Origin: Actinidia chinensis
Taxonomy: Eukaryota > Streptophyta > Magnoliopsida > Ericales > Actinidiaceae
Assembly (NCBI GenBank): GCA_009663005.1
Contig: CM018907.1
Coordinates: 12,779,834 to 12,789,833 of the forward strand
Direction: 5' to 3'
DNA: 10,000 bases
Both the position numbers and the translations under genes were made by a program. The notes under the pieces were generated by a model. The model worked only from the letters and a program-made list of their open reading frames with translations, searched no databases and was not told the origin of the DNA. Position 1 is the first letter of the stretch, and each line of letters opens with the position of its first letter. Positions 1-7,762 of the stretch are shown piece by piece.

Positions 1-290
1 GTGCTTATTCCTAAGTTAGTTTTTTTTGCATTGGATTTTTTCTTTTATATTAGATATTATGCAAATTAGTATTATGTTTTTAAACTGTGAAACCGAATCG
101 AATCAAATCACATTCTATGATTTAGTTGTGATTTGGTTTTGATTTGATTTCAATGGTTCAACGATTTGGTTTGGTTTATGATTTTCTTAAAAATCAGACC
201 AATTCGAACTACAATCCCCCTGCCAGAAACAAAAAATTTGAAAATCCATAGAGCTAAATTAGGCAACCCAAACTAGGCGTGGTGTCTGTT
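1..290. repeat. AT-rich intergenic DNA with GGTTTGGTTT-type foldback
   Basis: No gene is visible here. The stretch is rich in the AAACCGAATC and GGTTTGGTTT words that recur in plant intergenic DNA. Positions 96-112 and 127-144 are imperfect reverse complements (the arms share AATC and CAAATCACA) around a 14-base loop, so the segment can fold back on itself. Similar GGTTTTGGTTGGATTT wording returns near 1858-1875. I cannot assign it to a named element. Confidence 0.4.
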
Positions 291-291
291 T

Positions 292-1081
292 TCAATAGAA
301 CAAAAAGCTAACAACGACTAAGCCCCTGACCTGATTTTCCTGCGTAGTTATCTTTCTCTCCGTTTGTCTGTTGTCTCCCCTTGCCTCGATATCGCGGTAA
401 TATACCCTTTGATGTTGTGCAAACCAACATGGCCCCCAAAAACATACCATCAGCACAACTGTAATCCATTGATCTGCTTTCAATTCTCGATCACAGATTC
501 GCAGTCATCTCCCTTTGGAGAGAGGAGGTGATCAGGGTTAGCGGGTGAGTGTGTTCACTCAGTGATTACGTTTGGGCAAACGTGAAGCGCATTCCTAAAT
601 GGACCCAGAAATGGCAGTGACCCACAAATAGGACAGTCCCTGGCCTTGCCGTGCCACAAGCGTCGCACAGACTGGCCCGCTTCACAAAGGAGTGGTGGAG
701 GTGGTGTTCGGGTGGGCACATTCTGCGTGGTCAGTGGTAAGAGAGCACTCTAGCATAGGTTGAAGTCGCATTGGGCACAATTATAGGCGAGGCGGTTTCC
801 AAGGGGGTTGATTAAAGGCACAGCAACGACTCGCAGCCACTTTCCTACCCCCATCATCGTGATGAGAGTGTGTTTTGGGATGGAAGGGTGTGTTTTGTTG
901 ATCAGTCTTCGAAGCGTGAGAAGAAGCGTGCATAAGTAGTTGCACTCTTCCGCAGCAGTAGTTTGTGCCCGCGATTGGTTGTCCATCCGTGGCAGATAAT
1001 TGCCTCATCACCACCATTTTCTTTGGCTCTTCTTCCGTGTAGGAGCATGGTGCTGGTGGCTAAAATGTTGAAGTTTTCCAT
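292..1081 (-). pseudogene. DC1 (C1-like zinc finger) domain protein pseudogene
   Basis: This is a decayed copy of a plant DC1/C1-like protein, a large plant family of tandem Cys/His zinc-binding modules whose individual functions are mostly unknown. Reading the minus strand from the ATG at 1079-1081, the family landmarks appear in order but in different frames. They are HFSHQH just after the start, NGGDEAI followed by CHG near 1000, PIAGTNY then CGR and CNYL near 925-970, and a KTHPSIPKHTL linker near 850-895. NRLAYNCAQCDFNL follows at about 765-795, then LCDACGTARPG and HCHFWVHLG at about 595-690. HTHPLTLI lies at about 530-560, CDRELKADQWI near 470-500, and CADGMF with HVGC near 419-465. 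At least five single-base shifts are needed to join these, and several ligands are lost. The region is clearly more GC-rich than its flanks. The 3' end is uncertain; 292 is the stop of the last open frame. The family is fairly sure, the exact boundaries are not. Confidence 0.72.
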
Positions 1082-1113
1082 CCCTCTCTCTCTCGCTCTC
1101 TCTGTCTCTGTGT
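1082..1113 (-). repeat. GA/CT microsatellite in 5' leader of the DC1 pseudogene
   Basis: An imperfect CT repeat (GA on the minus strand) directly abuts the ATG of the DC1 pseudogene. GA-rich 5' leaders are common in plant genes, which supports 1081 as the old translation start. Confidence 0.6.
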
Positions 1114-1168
1114 GATAAAATGATGAAGTTTGACACGAGAGTGATGTACTTTCTAATGGACAGTGTAT

Positions 1169-1177
1169 TAAGATAAA
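1169..1177. repeat. Left target-site duplication of MITE
   Basis: TAAGATAAA is identical to 1528-1536. The next base is also G on both sides, so a 10-bp duplication with a shorter element is a possible alternative reading. Confidence 0.85.
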
Positions 1178-1527
1178 GGGTAAATTACACTGACCTCTCC
1201 TGAGGTTCCAAGTGAATACACAAAGTACTCCTAGCGTTTGAGAAATTACAATGACTTCTCCTGAGGTTTGAAACTTGTAACAGATTCTCCTTATTTTACA
1301 TTGATCACCCCTGAAGTTATGAGTTAATACACAAATCATCCCTGTTAAAGTTACTTCTTTTTATTTTTTTGACAAATGATGTAATTTGACGTCAAGAGTA
1401 CTTTATATATTAACTCGGAATCTATTACAAGTTTCAAACTTCAGGAGAAGTCATTGTAATTTCTCAAACTCCAAGAGTACTTTGTGTATTCACCTGGAAC
1501 CTCAGGGGAGGTCAGTGTAATTTTTCC
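1178..1527. mobile_element. 350-bp Mutator-type MITE with 110-bp inverted repeats
   Basis: Arms 1178-1287 and 1418-1527 are reverse complements over 110 bp. I count 9 mismatches and no gaps, about 92% identity. The termini are GGGTAAATTACAC on the left and, inverted, GGAAAAATTACAC on the right. The element is flanked by perfect 9-bp direct repeats TAAGATAAA at 1169-1177 and 1528-1536. Long inverted repeats, a 9-bp target duplication and no coding capacity are typical of non-autonomous Mutator-like elements. From memory, GGGTAAATTACACTGACCTC-type ends recur widely in dicot genomes. The inner 130 bp continues the foldback imperfectly: GAGTTAATACACAA on the left pairs with a diverged copy on the right after an extra ~33 bp in the left half. 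It carries no transposase, so it depended on one elsewhere. Confidence 0.88.
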
Positions 1528-1536
1528 TAAGATAAA
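1528..1536. repeat. Right target-site duplication of MITE
   Basis: TAAGATAAA is identical to 1169-1177 and directly abuts the right inverted repeat. Confidence 0.85.
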
Positions 1537-2519
1537 GGAGGTCATAGCAAAGGTGGGGTCCAGGCCAGACGAGAAACAAAATACCCCTCAAAATGAATGA
1601 TTTATCACATAAATGTATGATTTTATGTTTTTTGTAAAGATAAGTCTCAGCTATGGAGCCGGTGGCATGTTTTTTGTACATCAAGTTGGTAGCCTCACAG
1701 ACATGTAGGCATGTAGCTACCACAGCATACAGGGCTGCAAGAGAAAAAACAACGAACACAAAAAAGTTTCTTTTTCATATGGTATCGCCCAAGTGGATGT
1801 CACTTTCTACTTTTTTTTTTTTTAGTAGTACTTGACTTCTCTGAAGTTCGGATTGCATGGTTTTGGTTGGATTTATTTTGATCGTTGAAACCATTAATAT
1901 TGTAAATTTATTGTAAAGATCAATAACATACAAAATAATGTTAGTTGGATATAATTTGGTATCCGTTTAATACTGTTTTGTAACTTTACAAATAAATAAA
2001 ATACATAAAATTATACTCATTTATCTTGATATAAAATTAATATTCATAAATTATTAATCTGAATCGATTAAGTTTAATTTTTACAGTATTAAAATTCTTA
2101 ACAGGATCTACAAAATACTTGAATTATTTCGTTACCGTCAAAAATAGAACACAACAAGCCTGCTCCTTTTAAAAATTAGTTGTGATATGATTTTTTTTAG
2201 TCTTTCCAAAGATTGCCAATATATGCTTTGATGGCTTTACGTGTTCCATACCGCTTCACGTTTGAACTGTAAGTGTAAAATGGACTTTAAAATCCTAAAG
2301 TACCTGTTCCATGTCAGGGGGATTCTATTTGAACCCAAACTTCTCTCTTCAGCCCCACTGATTAAGCAAATTTCTTAATTACAATTTTACACATTTTTCA
2401 AATTACTATTAAGAGCAACGATTCTAAAAAATGAAAAAATCTGAAATTTCTCTCCAAACCCAATCGGAGGAGCCACATTAAAGTAAGTGGAATCAATTAA
2501 TCTCATTAAAAAAAAATTA
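1537..2519. other. Gene-free AT-rich intergenic stretch
   Basis: I see no coding signal on either strand. It holds a run of 13 T at 1811-1823 and AT-rich DNA with scattered ATAAA words. A GGTTTTGGTTGGATTT word near 1858-1875 resembles the foldback DNA at the left edge of the window. Confidence 0.5.
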
Positions 2520-2770
2520 CACTACTTATAATATAATTTATTATAAATACAATTTTAACCCACAAAAAAATAATAATTTGTCATAAATTCTATTAATTCT
2601 ATAATTTTAACCATGTTGATTATGAAAAATTTGACCCCATAAAAATTAATAATTTGTTATAAATTCTATAAATTTTACAATTTAAACCCTGTTGGACATA
2701 AGTTTTGACAATTTTGACCACGCTGAACATGAATTATGATAATTTTAACCTACTAAACTTAAGTTTTGAC
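2520..2770. repeat. Degenerate tandem repeat, period about 76 bp
   Basis: TAATAATTTG at 2571-2580 is followed by a CATAAATTCTAT...ATTTTAACCATGTTG block. A diverged copy follows about 76 bp later, with TTATAAATTCTATAAATT and ATTTAAACCCTGTTGG. Shorter echoes of ATTTTAACC or ATTTTGACC followed by a G-TTGAACAT-like word occur near 2552, 2712 and 2741. The array is too diverged to assign to a family. Confidence 0.5.
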
Positions 2771-2779
2771 TTCGCAACT

Positions 2780-3020
2780 GCACCCCTCCACATCGTGCTA
2801 CTGTCACCCCCGCTGCCTCGTTACCGCCTCCTCCCCCTCTCCCCCCCCCCCCCCCCCCCCCCCCCTGAAAAACTTCCCCTTTTCCACTGTCTCGGAGCGT
2901 CCGAATGAAACAATGACGGCTTCTCTTCCCTTCCTTTTGAACCCATTCATCAGGTCTTGATTTTTGTCCCCCTGTGCGCCACGGCCTTCGGTGGCCCATG
3001 AATGGGTGACCTCCACTAAA
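2780..3020. other. GC-rich island with a run of 25 C
   Basis: This short block is much more GC-rich than the DNA around it and contains 25 consecutive C at 2841-2865, preceded by CT/CCG-rich sequence. Open frames across it on both strands owe their length to the C run (poly-Pro or poly-Gly), and I recognise no protein domain in them. It could be the residue of an old exon or of an element carrying gene-derived DNA, but nothing in the sequence decides this. Confidence 0.35.
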
Positions 3021-4055
3021 TCGTCTCAACAAGGTTCAATAACTGGATGCCTTCTATAAAACTTGAGGAGTAAAGTAGCATTAGCCCAATAAATGATTGT
3101 ATTTACCGTTTTCTCCATCATGAGATATCCTCAACTATCATTATAAAATTGCTTCGAAAAAAAATATCTTTATTATAAAAAGTAAAAAATGTATGGATAA
3201 GATTGGCAATCTCAATTATGTTCTTTTCTAAAGTTACCATATTGAGCAGAGGGGAGCACTTGAAATGGGATATGAATGATCGCATCTTGCTAAACTTCCT
3301 ATTATATTCAAACGTTTTATTGAGTTTTTTTTATTACTCACCAATCCACGTTGTGTGTAAGTTACGTGACATGACTCAAAAGGGGGTCATTCCTCTTTCA
3401 TTGCCTCCAGCAAGTATCCAATTATGACAGATTATTCATCCACTAGTGAAGATGGAAATAATAACCTACTTCCTTCCTATAATGTATGTTCAATATTCGA
3501 CTTTGGATGGAAATAAAGCAAAGAAAATTGTAGTCAAAGAAATTCATGATTAAATTATTTTTTTTAACCCATAACATGCTAAGTAATTCCATTTCCTTTC
3601 CCTCGACAATCCAAAACCCAAAACAAATACTATAACAGTAAGGCGCGTTAACTTAACATCATATAGTTTGCACCCCACAACTAATATATTCTGATCTCAT
3701 CACATCTAACTAACCATTTGTCTCAGCTAAACTCATTTTGTAATCTACAATCTGTAAAATTAATTCATAACAGTAAAAAACATAATATGTCATAACAAAT
3801 TCATAGGTAATATTGAAAGGATCCACCTCTCATAAAATAAAAAACATGGGATTCATAAATTACAGGAGTCAGTGAAATGCTACGTCAATCTCCCGCATTA
3901 CCGGGTGAAGTCCGTGTATCTCATTGCATGGGAAATCCACCAATGCTGTGGGTAGATATACGTAGTCCTACATGTGCGAAGATTGTTTTTTTGTGTTTCT
4001 AAAACCCATTAACACAACAACAAACAGAACCGTTGCGTCAAGCCCCATAGAATGT
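3021..4055. other. Gene-free AT-rich intergenic stretch
   Basis: I see no coding signal, RNA gene or clear inverted-repeat element. The open frame at 3203-3427 on the plus strand encodes no recognisable motif and has the base composition of its surroundings. The segment around 3800-3960 is less AT-rich and may be part of an interspersed repeat, but I found no termini. Confidence 0.4.
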
Positions 4056-4058
4056 CAT

Positions 4059-4226
4059 GTTTGGCATAGCTTTTAAGCTCTGCTTTCCGTTTTTTTTCTT
4101 CTTCTGCTACTTATGACCAAAATAACCTACTCAACGCTAAAAATTCTGATTCTTGAGTTTCAAATTTTCAAGCTTTCAACTTTTGCTTTTAAAGTACCAT
4201 TCTACATAAGTTCAACTATACCAAAC
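4059..4226. mobile_element. Candidate 168-bp MITE
   Basis: The left end reads GTTTGGCATAGCTT and the inverted right end reads GTTTGGTATAGTTG, 11 of 14 matching. Both ends are flanked by CAT (4056-4058 and 4227-4229), which would be a 3-bp target duplication. The interior is rich in AAGCTTTT/CAAAAG words that extend the foldback loosely. From memory, GTTTGGCA-type ends are common on small plant inverted-repeat elements. The superfamily is not clear, and a 3-bp match can arise by chance. Confidence 0.45.
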
Positions 4227-4229
4227 CAT

Positions 4230-4615
4230 CGCTCATTTTATAAACAAATAATACGAGGACTGAAAAAGTTGCATCTGTTTGATGGTCATCCATGCCACGG
4301 TGTTTTCGATCATAAAATGATGTTTACTCCATTCCATAATCATGTGTAGTCAGATCAATAAATGAAAACTTGCCAAAGCCCAATAAGCTCAATTGTACAG
4401 CCACCAGAACTCATTTCTTCGATCATTTTCCAAATGGTTCCATGATTAGAAGAAAAATTAATTTTAATCGTTCCAAATCGCCAGGAATCATTGATTTAGA
4501 AGTCAAAGAGTTACCACCGCGTAGGTTGTTTATCAACGTATCAATCAAAATCTCGAGATGGGAGAGAACCAATAGGTACAGTACCTACTTTTGATTCACT
4601 GCCGGTTTGTTGGCC
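4230..4615. other. Unassigned DNA 3' of the SMT1 pseudogene
   Basis: This lies just downstream (minus strand) of the old SMT1 stop, so it should include the former 3' UTR and terminator. I see no clear AATAAA signal on the minus strand close to the stop. Plus-strand open frames at 4113-4349 and 4370-4594 show no recognisable domain. Confidence 0.35.
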
Positions 4616-4669
4616 TCAAATTATGGCTTTACGGGAGGAAGAAATACCTTGGAGTGAAAATGGCCTTTC
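4616..4669 (-). pseudogene. SMT1: SMT1 remnant exon l (C-terminus, IFTPxYFFL)
   Basis: After acceptor CTTGTTAG it reads K-A-I-F-T-P-R-Y-F-F-L, matching the conserved EIFTPMYFFLARKP tail. An indel at CTCCCGTAAAGCC breaks the Ala-Arg-Lys-Pro end: one frame stops at TAA directly, while the shifted frame reads RKAI-I and stops at TGA 4616-4618. Confidence 0.88.
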
Positions 4670-5079
4670 CTAACAAGCCAATTATACATTTATCGTAGTC
4701 TCGAACCAAAAAGGAGTCTTGGTAGAAATAACATTTTGAATTGGAAAAGAAAGAGGGTAAAAAATCTAATATAACAATCTCGAGATGATTAAACCAACAG
4801 TACCTCAAGCATACTAAAAGTACGTCCATATGTTTAAGGCTAAAATAGCTTGCCCCCGTAAAATTATATGTTGTTACTTTTGGAGAGAGAAAACATATTT
4901 AATTGATATGGGTCGGCTCAAGTAAGGACTCACCATGGACACACATGTTTTACATGTATCCTGTTTGAATCTAAACATTCCCTACCCCCCTTTCTATTCT
5001 TTTGCCATGCTCTCTAAAGATTTACGGGGCCTACTATATGGATGCAGTGAGAATACACTACATTGTTGACAATCTTATG

Positions 5080-5145
5080 ATCGGTAGGATTCGAACGCAC
5101 ACCCCTTTGATGAAGGCAAATGTCCTTCCTAACTAGACAGCATAA
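5080..5145 (-). repeat. tRNA-derived (SINE-like) fragment
   Basis: On the minus strand TGTCTAGTTAGG (5128-5139) resembles a pol III A box and GTTCGAATCC (5087-5096) matches the B box core, about 40-50 bp apart as in tRNAs. The D-arm wording TCTAGTTAGG recalls plant tRNA-Glu/Asp. No acceptor stem pairs around it, so it is not a working tRNA gene. It is probably the head of an old SINE or a tRNA fossil; the 3' end of the element was not found. Confidence 0.45.
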
Positions 5146-5292
5146 TATGAGGGTGAAAAATTGGGATGTTGGTCGAGCTAAGAGGCTGCCCAAACCAATC
5201 CAAAGTTGTCCTAGAGGTTAACTAAACAGTTAAGTTTATTGATAAATATATCAATACTAAATAACTGTATTTTTTAATGAAAAAGTCTTATT

Positions 5293-5460
5293 CCGGCTTG
5301 GGTTGCCCAAAATCTCTATCCCCAGCTAAGCTCGAATTTTATTTCGAGGGCTTGTGTTGCTTAAGTTCCTCAAGATCTCAATCCCAACTAAGTCTCTCGA
5401 ATTTAGTTCGAGTAGGGGCATTTTAAGTCATGCCGGACTTGTGTTGCATATAATATTTCC
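5293..5460. repeat. Degenerate tandem repeat with CTCGAA/TTCGAG hairpins
   Basis: A unit starting CCGGCTTGGGTTGC at 5293 recurs as GGGCTTGTGTTGC at 5348 and CCGGACTTGTGTTGC at 5433. The first two copies each contain an ATCTC-ATCCC-A-CTAAG stretch and then a hairpin: CTCGAA 5331-5336 with TTCGAG 5343-5348, and CTCGAA 5396-5401 with TTCGAG 5407-5412. The unit spacing is uneven (about 55 and 86 bp). Confidence 0.55.
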
Positions 5461-5738
5461 CAGAGCCCTTAAATTTTATGGGCTTGGCATACATTTGCTT
5501 GGGTAATCAGTCCTTGTTAAATTAAACAGAAAATTTTTCAACATGAATTTATATTATTTTCTTTCATTTAAGCTTAATAATATCATGTATAGTTTATGAT
5601 GAACCGTTATGGTTCTTGATGTAATGCATGATTTCGAAACTAGGTTTCAATTCAACGATACGGTTCTGCGATTTGTGGACATGTTCCTTTTGTTTTGTTC
5701 GGGAGAGAGTGCAAATGCAATGCAGAGAAAGAATTCAC

Positions 5739-5839
5739 CGTCCCTCCTTCACAAGTGCATCATCTGCTTTCCCTCCAGGAAAGCTTGAACTCTCTGGCCT
5801 TCCCTCAGGAGCATGCCCACACGCTCTAAGGCTTTGGAC
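5739..5839 (-). pseudogene. SMT1: SMT1 remnant exon k (LEYxxLAPxGSQRVSxFLE)
   Basis: After acceptor GCACAG, CTTAGAGCGTGTGGGC, GCTCCTGAGGGAAG, CAGAGAGTT, AAGCTTTCCTGGAG and CTTGTGAAGGAGGGACG correspond in order to LE-V-G, APEG, QRV, SFLE and LVEGGR. Several single-base losses and gains lie between them. The donor is GTGAAT. Confidence 0.85.
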
Positions 5840-6044
5840 CTGTGCGAAAAGAAATTGGTACGTGTTAACAGAAGAGGTATGTGCTTGGCCAAACAAAAAA
5901 TCAAGTGTTCCTTCTTCTAATATACCAACAACCAGTTGCATTACTTTTTACAACAGATAACCGCACCTGGTAAATATACACGGCTACCTATATGTTAATA
6001 TTATATGATTACAAGAAAAAGTGTTATAGATAAACATATCTTAC

Positions 6045-6175
6045 CATGTTCCTAGTCATGAAGCCCCACAGCCGTTACGCGGAAGTTACTTAGTGAGAGT
6101 GCTTTAATCCAAAGGCAGATACCAAGGGAGAGGTGATCTGAAGCAAAATCCTTCTCCCATAAAAAAAAAAAAAAC
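6045..6175 (-). pseudogene. SMT1: SMT1 remnant exon j (WEKDLA...PWYLPLD...TAVG)
   Basis: After acceptor GCATAG the exon starts with G and 14 T in place of the short GTTATA that would encode the V-I before Trp. WEKDFASD and PWYLPLD (next frame), then TAAAGCACTCTCACTAAG (the KSHFSLS block) and SNFRVTAVG follow with frame changes. ACTAGGAACATG ends the exon before donor GTAAGA. Confidence 0.92.
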
Positions 6176-6801
6176 CTATGCGAAGAAGTGCGAAAAAGAA
6201 AAAAGAGAAAAGAATCATATTCCGTTATTCCAACATTTTCCATCGCTACTGTCCTGTATTGTCTACATTATAAATACAGAATTTGTGTTCAGTGGTAGGT
6301 GTCAAATGCCAGAAGTGAGAAAGTAGCACTAAATGACACCTCCTGCAGAATTGTTTAGATAACCAAATTTAAAGATCATCGGTCCCAATTCCACTGAGTC
6401 CTTTGGAACTTATAGACATCCATGATCTATTCTATCTTGGCCTCAGCCTTCAAACTTTCATCATTTTACAAAACCTTTCAATTTCCCAAAAAGTTTTTCT
6501 TCTCAAGTATGAGTTTTCCAATAGTGTGAAACTATGACCATTAGAGCTATGGTTGTGATTTTGGAAGGCTGACTTTGTGTTAACCAAAAAATAAAAAAAA
6601 AATGAAAACAGAAAAAAATGTCACAGTATTACAGAATAAAATCATTTTCTTAAGCTAGTTGGTAATTTTTTGCTCTAGAATATTGTTTATTAAAAATTTT
6701 CAGAAGCATCATGCTTCTAATACTACACATTCTTGAGGATAAGTGCGCTTCTCAACCACTCAGTCAACAACATGCCTTTCAAATTGTACAACCAACTTCA
6801 C
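6176..6801 (-). other. SMT1 pseudogene intron i-j
   Basis: This 626-bp AT-rich intron lies between donor GTGAAG and acceptor CATAG. I see no gene, repeat array or inverted-repeat element in it. Confidence 0.55.
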
Positions 6802-6887
6802 CTCAAAACCCTGCGAGTATAAGAGATTCAAAACATTGGTCCCATGACCTGATATCAGGAAGCCCATTACCGAGCTCAACCTCAACC
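6802..6887 (-). pseudogene. SMT1: SMT1 remnant exon i (EIELGNGLPDIR)
   Basis: After acceptor AAACAG it reads VEVELGNGLPDIRSWDQCF then LAGF, with a clear match to the conserved GDGLPDIR / CLE-LK-AGFEV region. One extra T (GGGTTTTGAG) creates a premature TGA just before donor GTGAAG. Confidence 0.9.
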
Positions 6888-6972
6888 CTGTTTCCAAGAA
6901 AGTATGTTTGTAAGCTCAGAAATTAAGAAAGACAAAAAAGGAATATTAGAGAATGAGTTAATCAGTGTAAAC

Positions 6973-7090
6973 CTTGATCCTATGGTGCTCTTCTTTTCGG
7001 TCAAAGGAATCAGTGAATGCATCCACTCATCGGCAGCAAAACACTGGCCAGGCTTCAACAGACTCTATAAATTTCTTTATAGCACTCCGC
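6973..7090 (-). pseudogene. SMT1: SMT1 remnant exon h (CYKEIYRVLKPGQCFAAYEW)
   Basis: The acceptor is GGAATAG and the donor GTTTAC. CYKEIYRV is in frame; two extra bases then shift to KPGQCFAADEW. An extra A after GAGTGG and further shifts separate CATTCACTGATTCCTTTGACC (the MTDSFDP block) from GAAGAGCACCATAGGATCAA (EEHHRIK). Confidence 0.9.
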
Positions 7091-7225
7091 CTATTCCAAA
7101 TCAACCAACACGCCCAGCCCACACATGCCCACAGAAAAATCTATCATCAGAACTATGCATGGCAAGATAGCAAGGCTACCTCAAATATTGAACACTAAGC
7201 CTTCAAGAACTCAACATGACATAAC

Positions 7226-7319
7226 CACATCTGGAGCATGGCTGTAGCTCTTCGATTGCGCAATAAATCGCATCGAAACTGTTATCAAAATGGCATATTC
7301 ATGAAGGTGTCAGCCTTCA
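7226..7319 (-). pseudogene. SMT1: SMT1 remnant exon g (KADFMKMPF...IEATCHAPD)
   Basis: After acceptor TTTTGACAG the pieces KAD, FM-MPF, DNSFDA, IYCAIE, and CTACAGCCATGCTCCAGATG (the ATCHAPD block) occur in order. They are separated by at least four small indels: an extra AC after GCTGAC, a loss before GATAAC, and further shifts around IEATC. The donor is either GTTATG at 7225 or GTGGTT three bases earlier. Confidence 0.87.
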
Positions 7320-7510
7320 CTGTCAAAATATAGCCAGTTTTAATTTAGACGACACCATTTTAGGGATGGAATATGGACATCACATGGGATAGAAGGAACA
7401 ATCATTGTGGAAGTAAAACTTAAAATTGGGAGAAGAGTTAAGATTGTGGAGGGGTTTATTGTCCGGAAGTGAATTTGGGACATAAAATGGAAAGTAAGTC
7501 CCACCTTCAC

Positions 7511-7550
7511 TAGTGCAAGTGTTGTTCACTCCTTGCATGTGGTTTAGTTC
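7511..7550 (-). pseudogene. SMT1: SMT1 remnant exon f (ELNRxAGV region)
   Basis: After a strong acceptor, CTTTTCAG, it reads ELNHMQGVNNTC, matching the ELNR(I/L)AGVDKTCNF block of SMT1. It is 40 nt against an expected 43. The donor appears to be GTGAAG; the last Phe codon is eroded. Confidence 0.8.
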
Positions 7551-7689
7551 CTGAAAAGAACCAGAGCTCCGAAAAAAAATACAAACGGAAACAACTCTTA
7601 CAATTTTCTGTTACATAATTGGGTATGCATTCAAACTCATGGCAGACTTGAAGAATAATTTTGCATGAAGCAGGATGACAACTACTTAC

Positions 7690-7762
7690 AGTTCCTCTGT
7701 TTATTTGGTATTCCGTTTTTGTTCACCCCTGTAAACATGTGGGGGGGGGGGGGGGGGTGTCA
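7690..7762 (-). pseudogene. SMT1: SMT1 remnant exon e (SVTGLNNNEYQI region)
   Basis: ACAGGGGTGAAC...AAC reads TGVNKN. One extra base then shifts to EYQINRG in the next frame, before donor GTAAGT. The 5' part is replaced or interrupted by 17 C (plus-strand G run 7741-7757). The only candidate acceptor, TTGTAG, lies beyond the run, so the upper boundary is inferred. Confidence 0.78.
7741..7757. repeat. Run of 17 G at the 5' edge of SMT1 exon e
   Basis: Seventeen G on the plus strand (C on the coding strand) lie where the first codons of exon e should be. Such a run is prone to slippage in the cell and in sequencing, so its true length is uncertain. Confidence 0.8.

Larger units (their letters stand above)
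4670..5738 (-). other. Last intron of the SMT1 pseudogene (k-l), repeat-bearing
   Basis: This 1069-bp intron has donor GTGAAT and acceptor GTTAG. It contains a tRNA-derived fragment, a short tandem repeat and, near 4950, an ACATGT-TTT-ACATGT hairpin. No coding signal of its own is visible. Confidence 0.6.

Noticed and set aside
292..1017. Separate small minus-strand proteins of 60-145 residues
   Set aside because: Together they carry successive DC1 motifs in different frames, so they are fragments of one broken gene.
1653..1835. A plus-strand 60-residue open frame
   Set aside because: It has no motif, ends in a poly-T tract, and its composition matches the intergenic surroundings.
2705..3032. 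Overlapping open frames on both strands across the C run (Pro-rich and Gly-rich proteins)
   Set aside because: Their length comes from the 25-C homopolymer, composition is abnormal, and no domain or homolog is recognisable.
4629..4829. A 66-residue minus-strand open frame as a gene
   Set aside because: Only its C-terminal IFTP-YFFL part is meaningful, as the last SMT1 exon; the rest is intron.
5080..5145. A functional tRNA gene
   Set aside because: The B box is present, but there is no acceptor stem and no credible anticodon arm.
6052..6243. A 63-residue minus-strand open frame as a gene
   Set aside because: Its second half is SMT1 exon j and its first half is intron read through the poly-T tract.
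7196..7212. A TTCTTGAAGGC word downstream of exon g read as the VLKPG block
   Set aside because: The true YRVLKPGQCF block is found at 6973-7090 with its own acceptor, so this word is intron.
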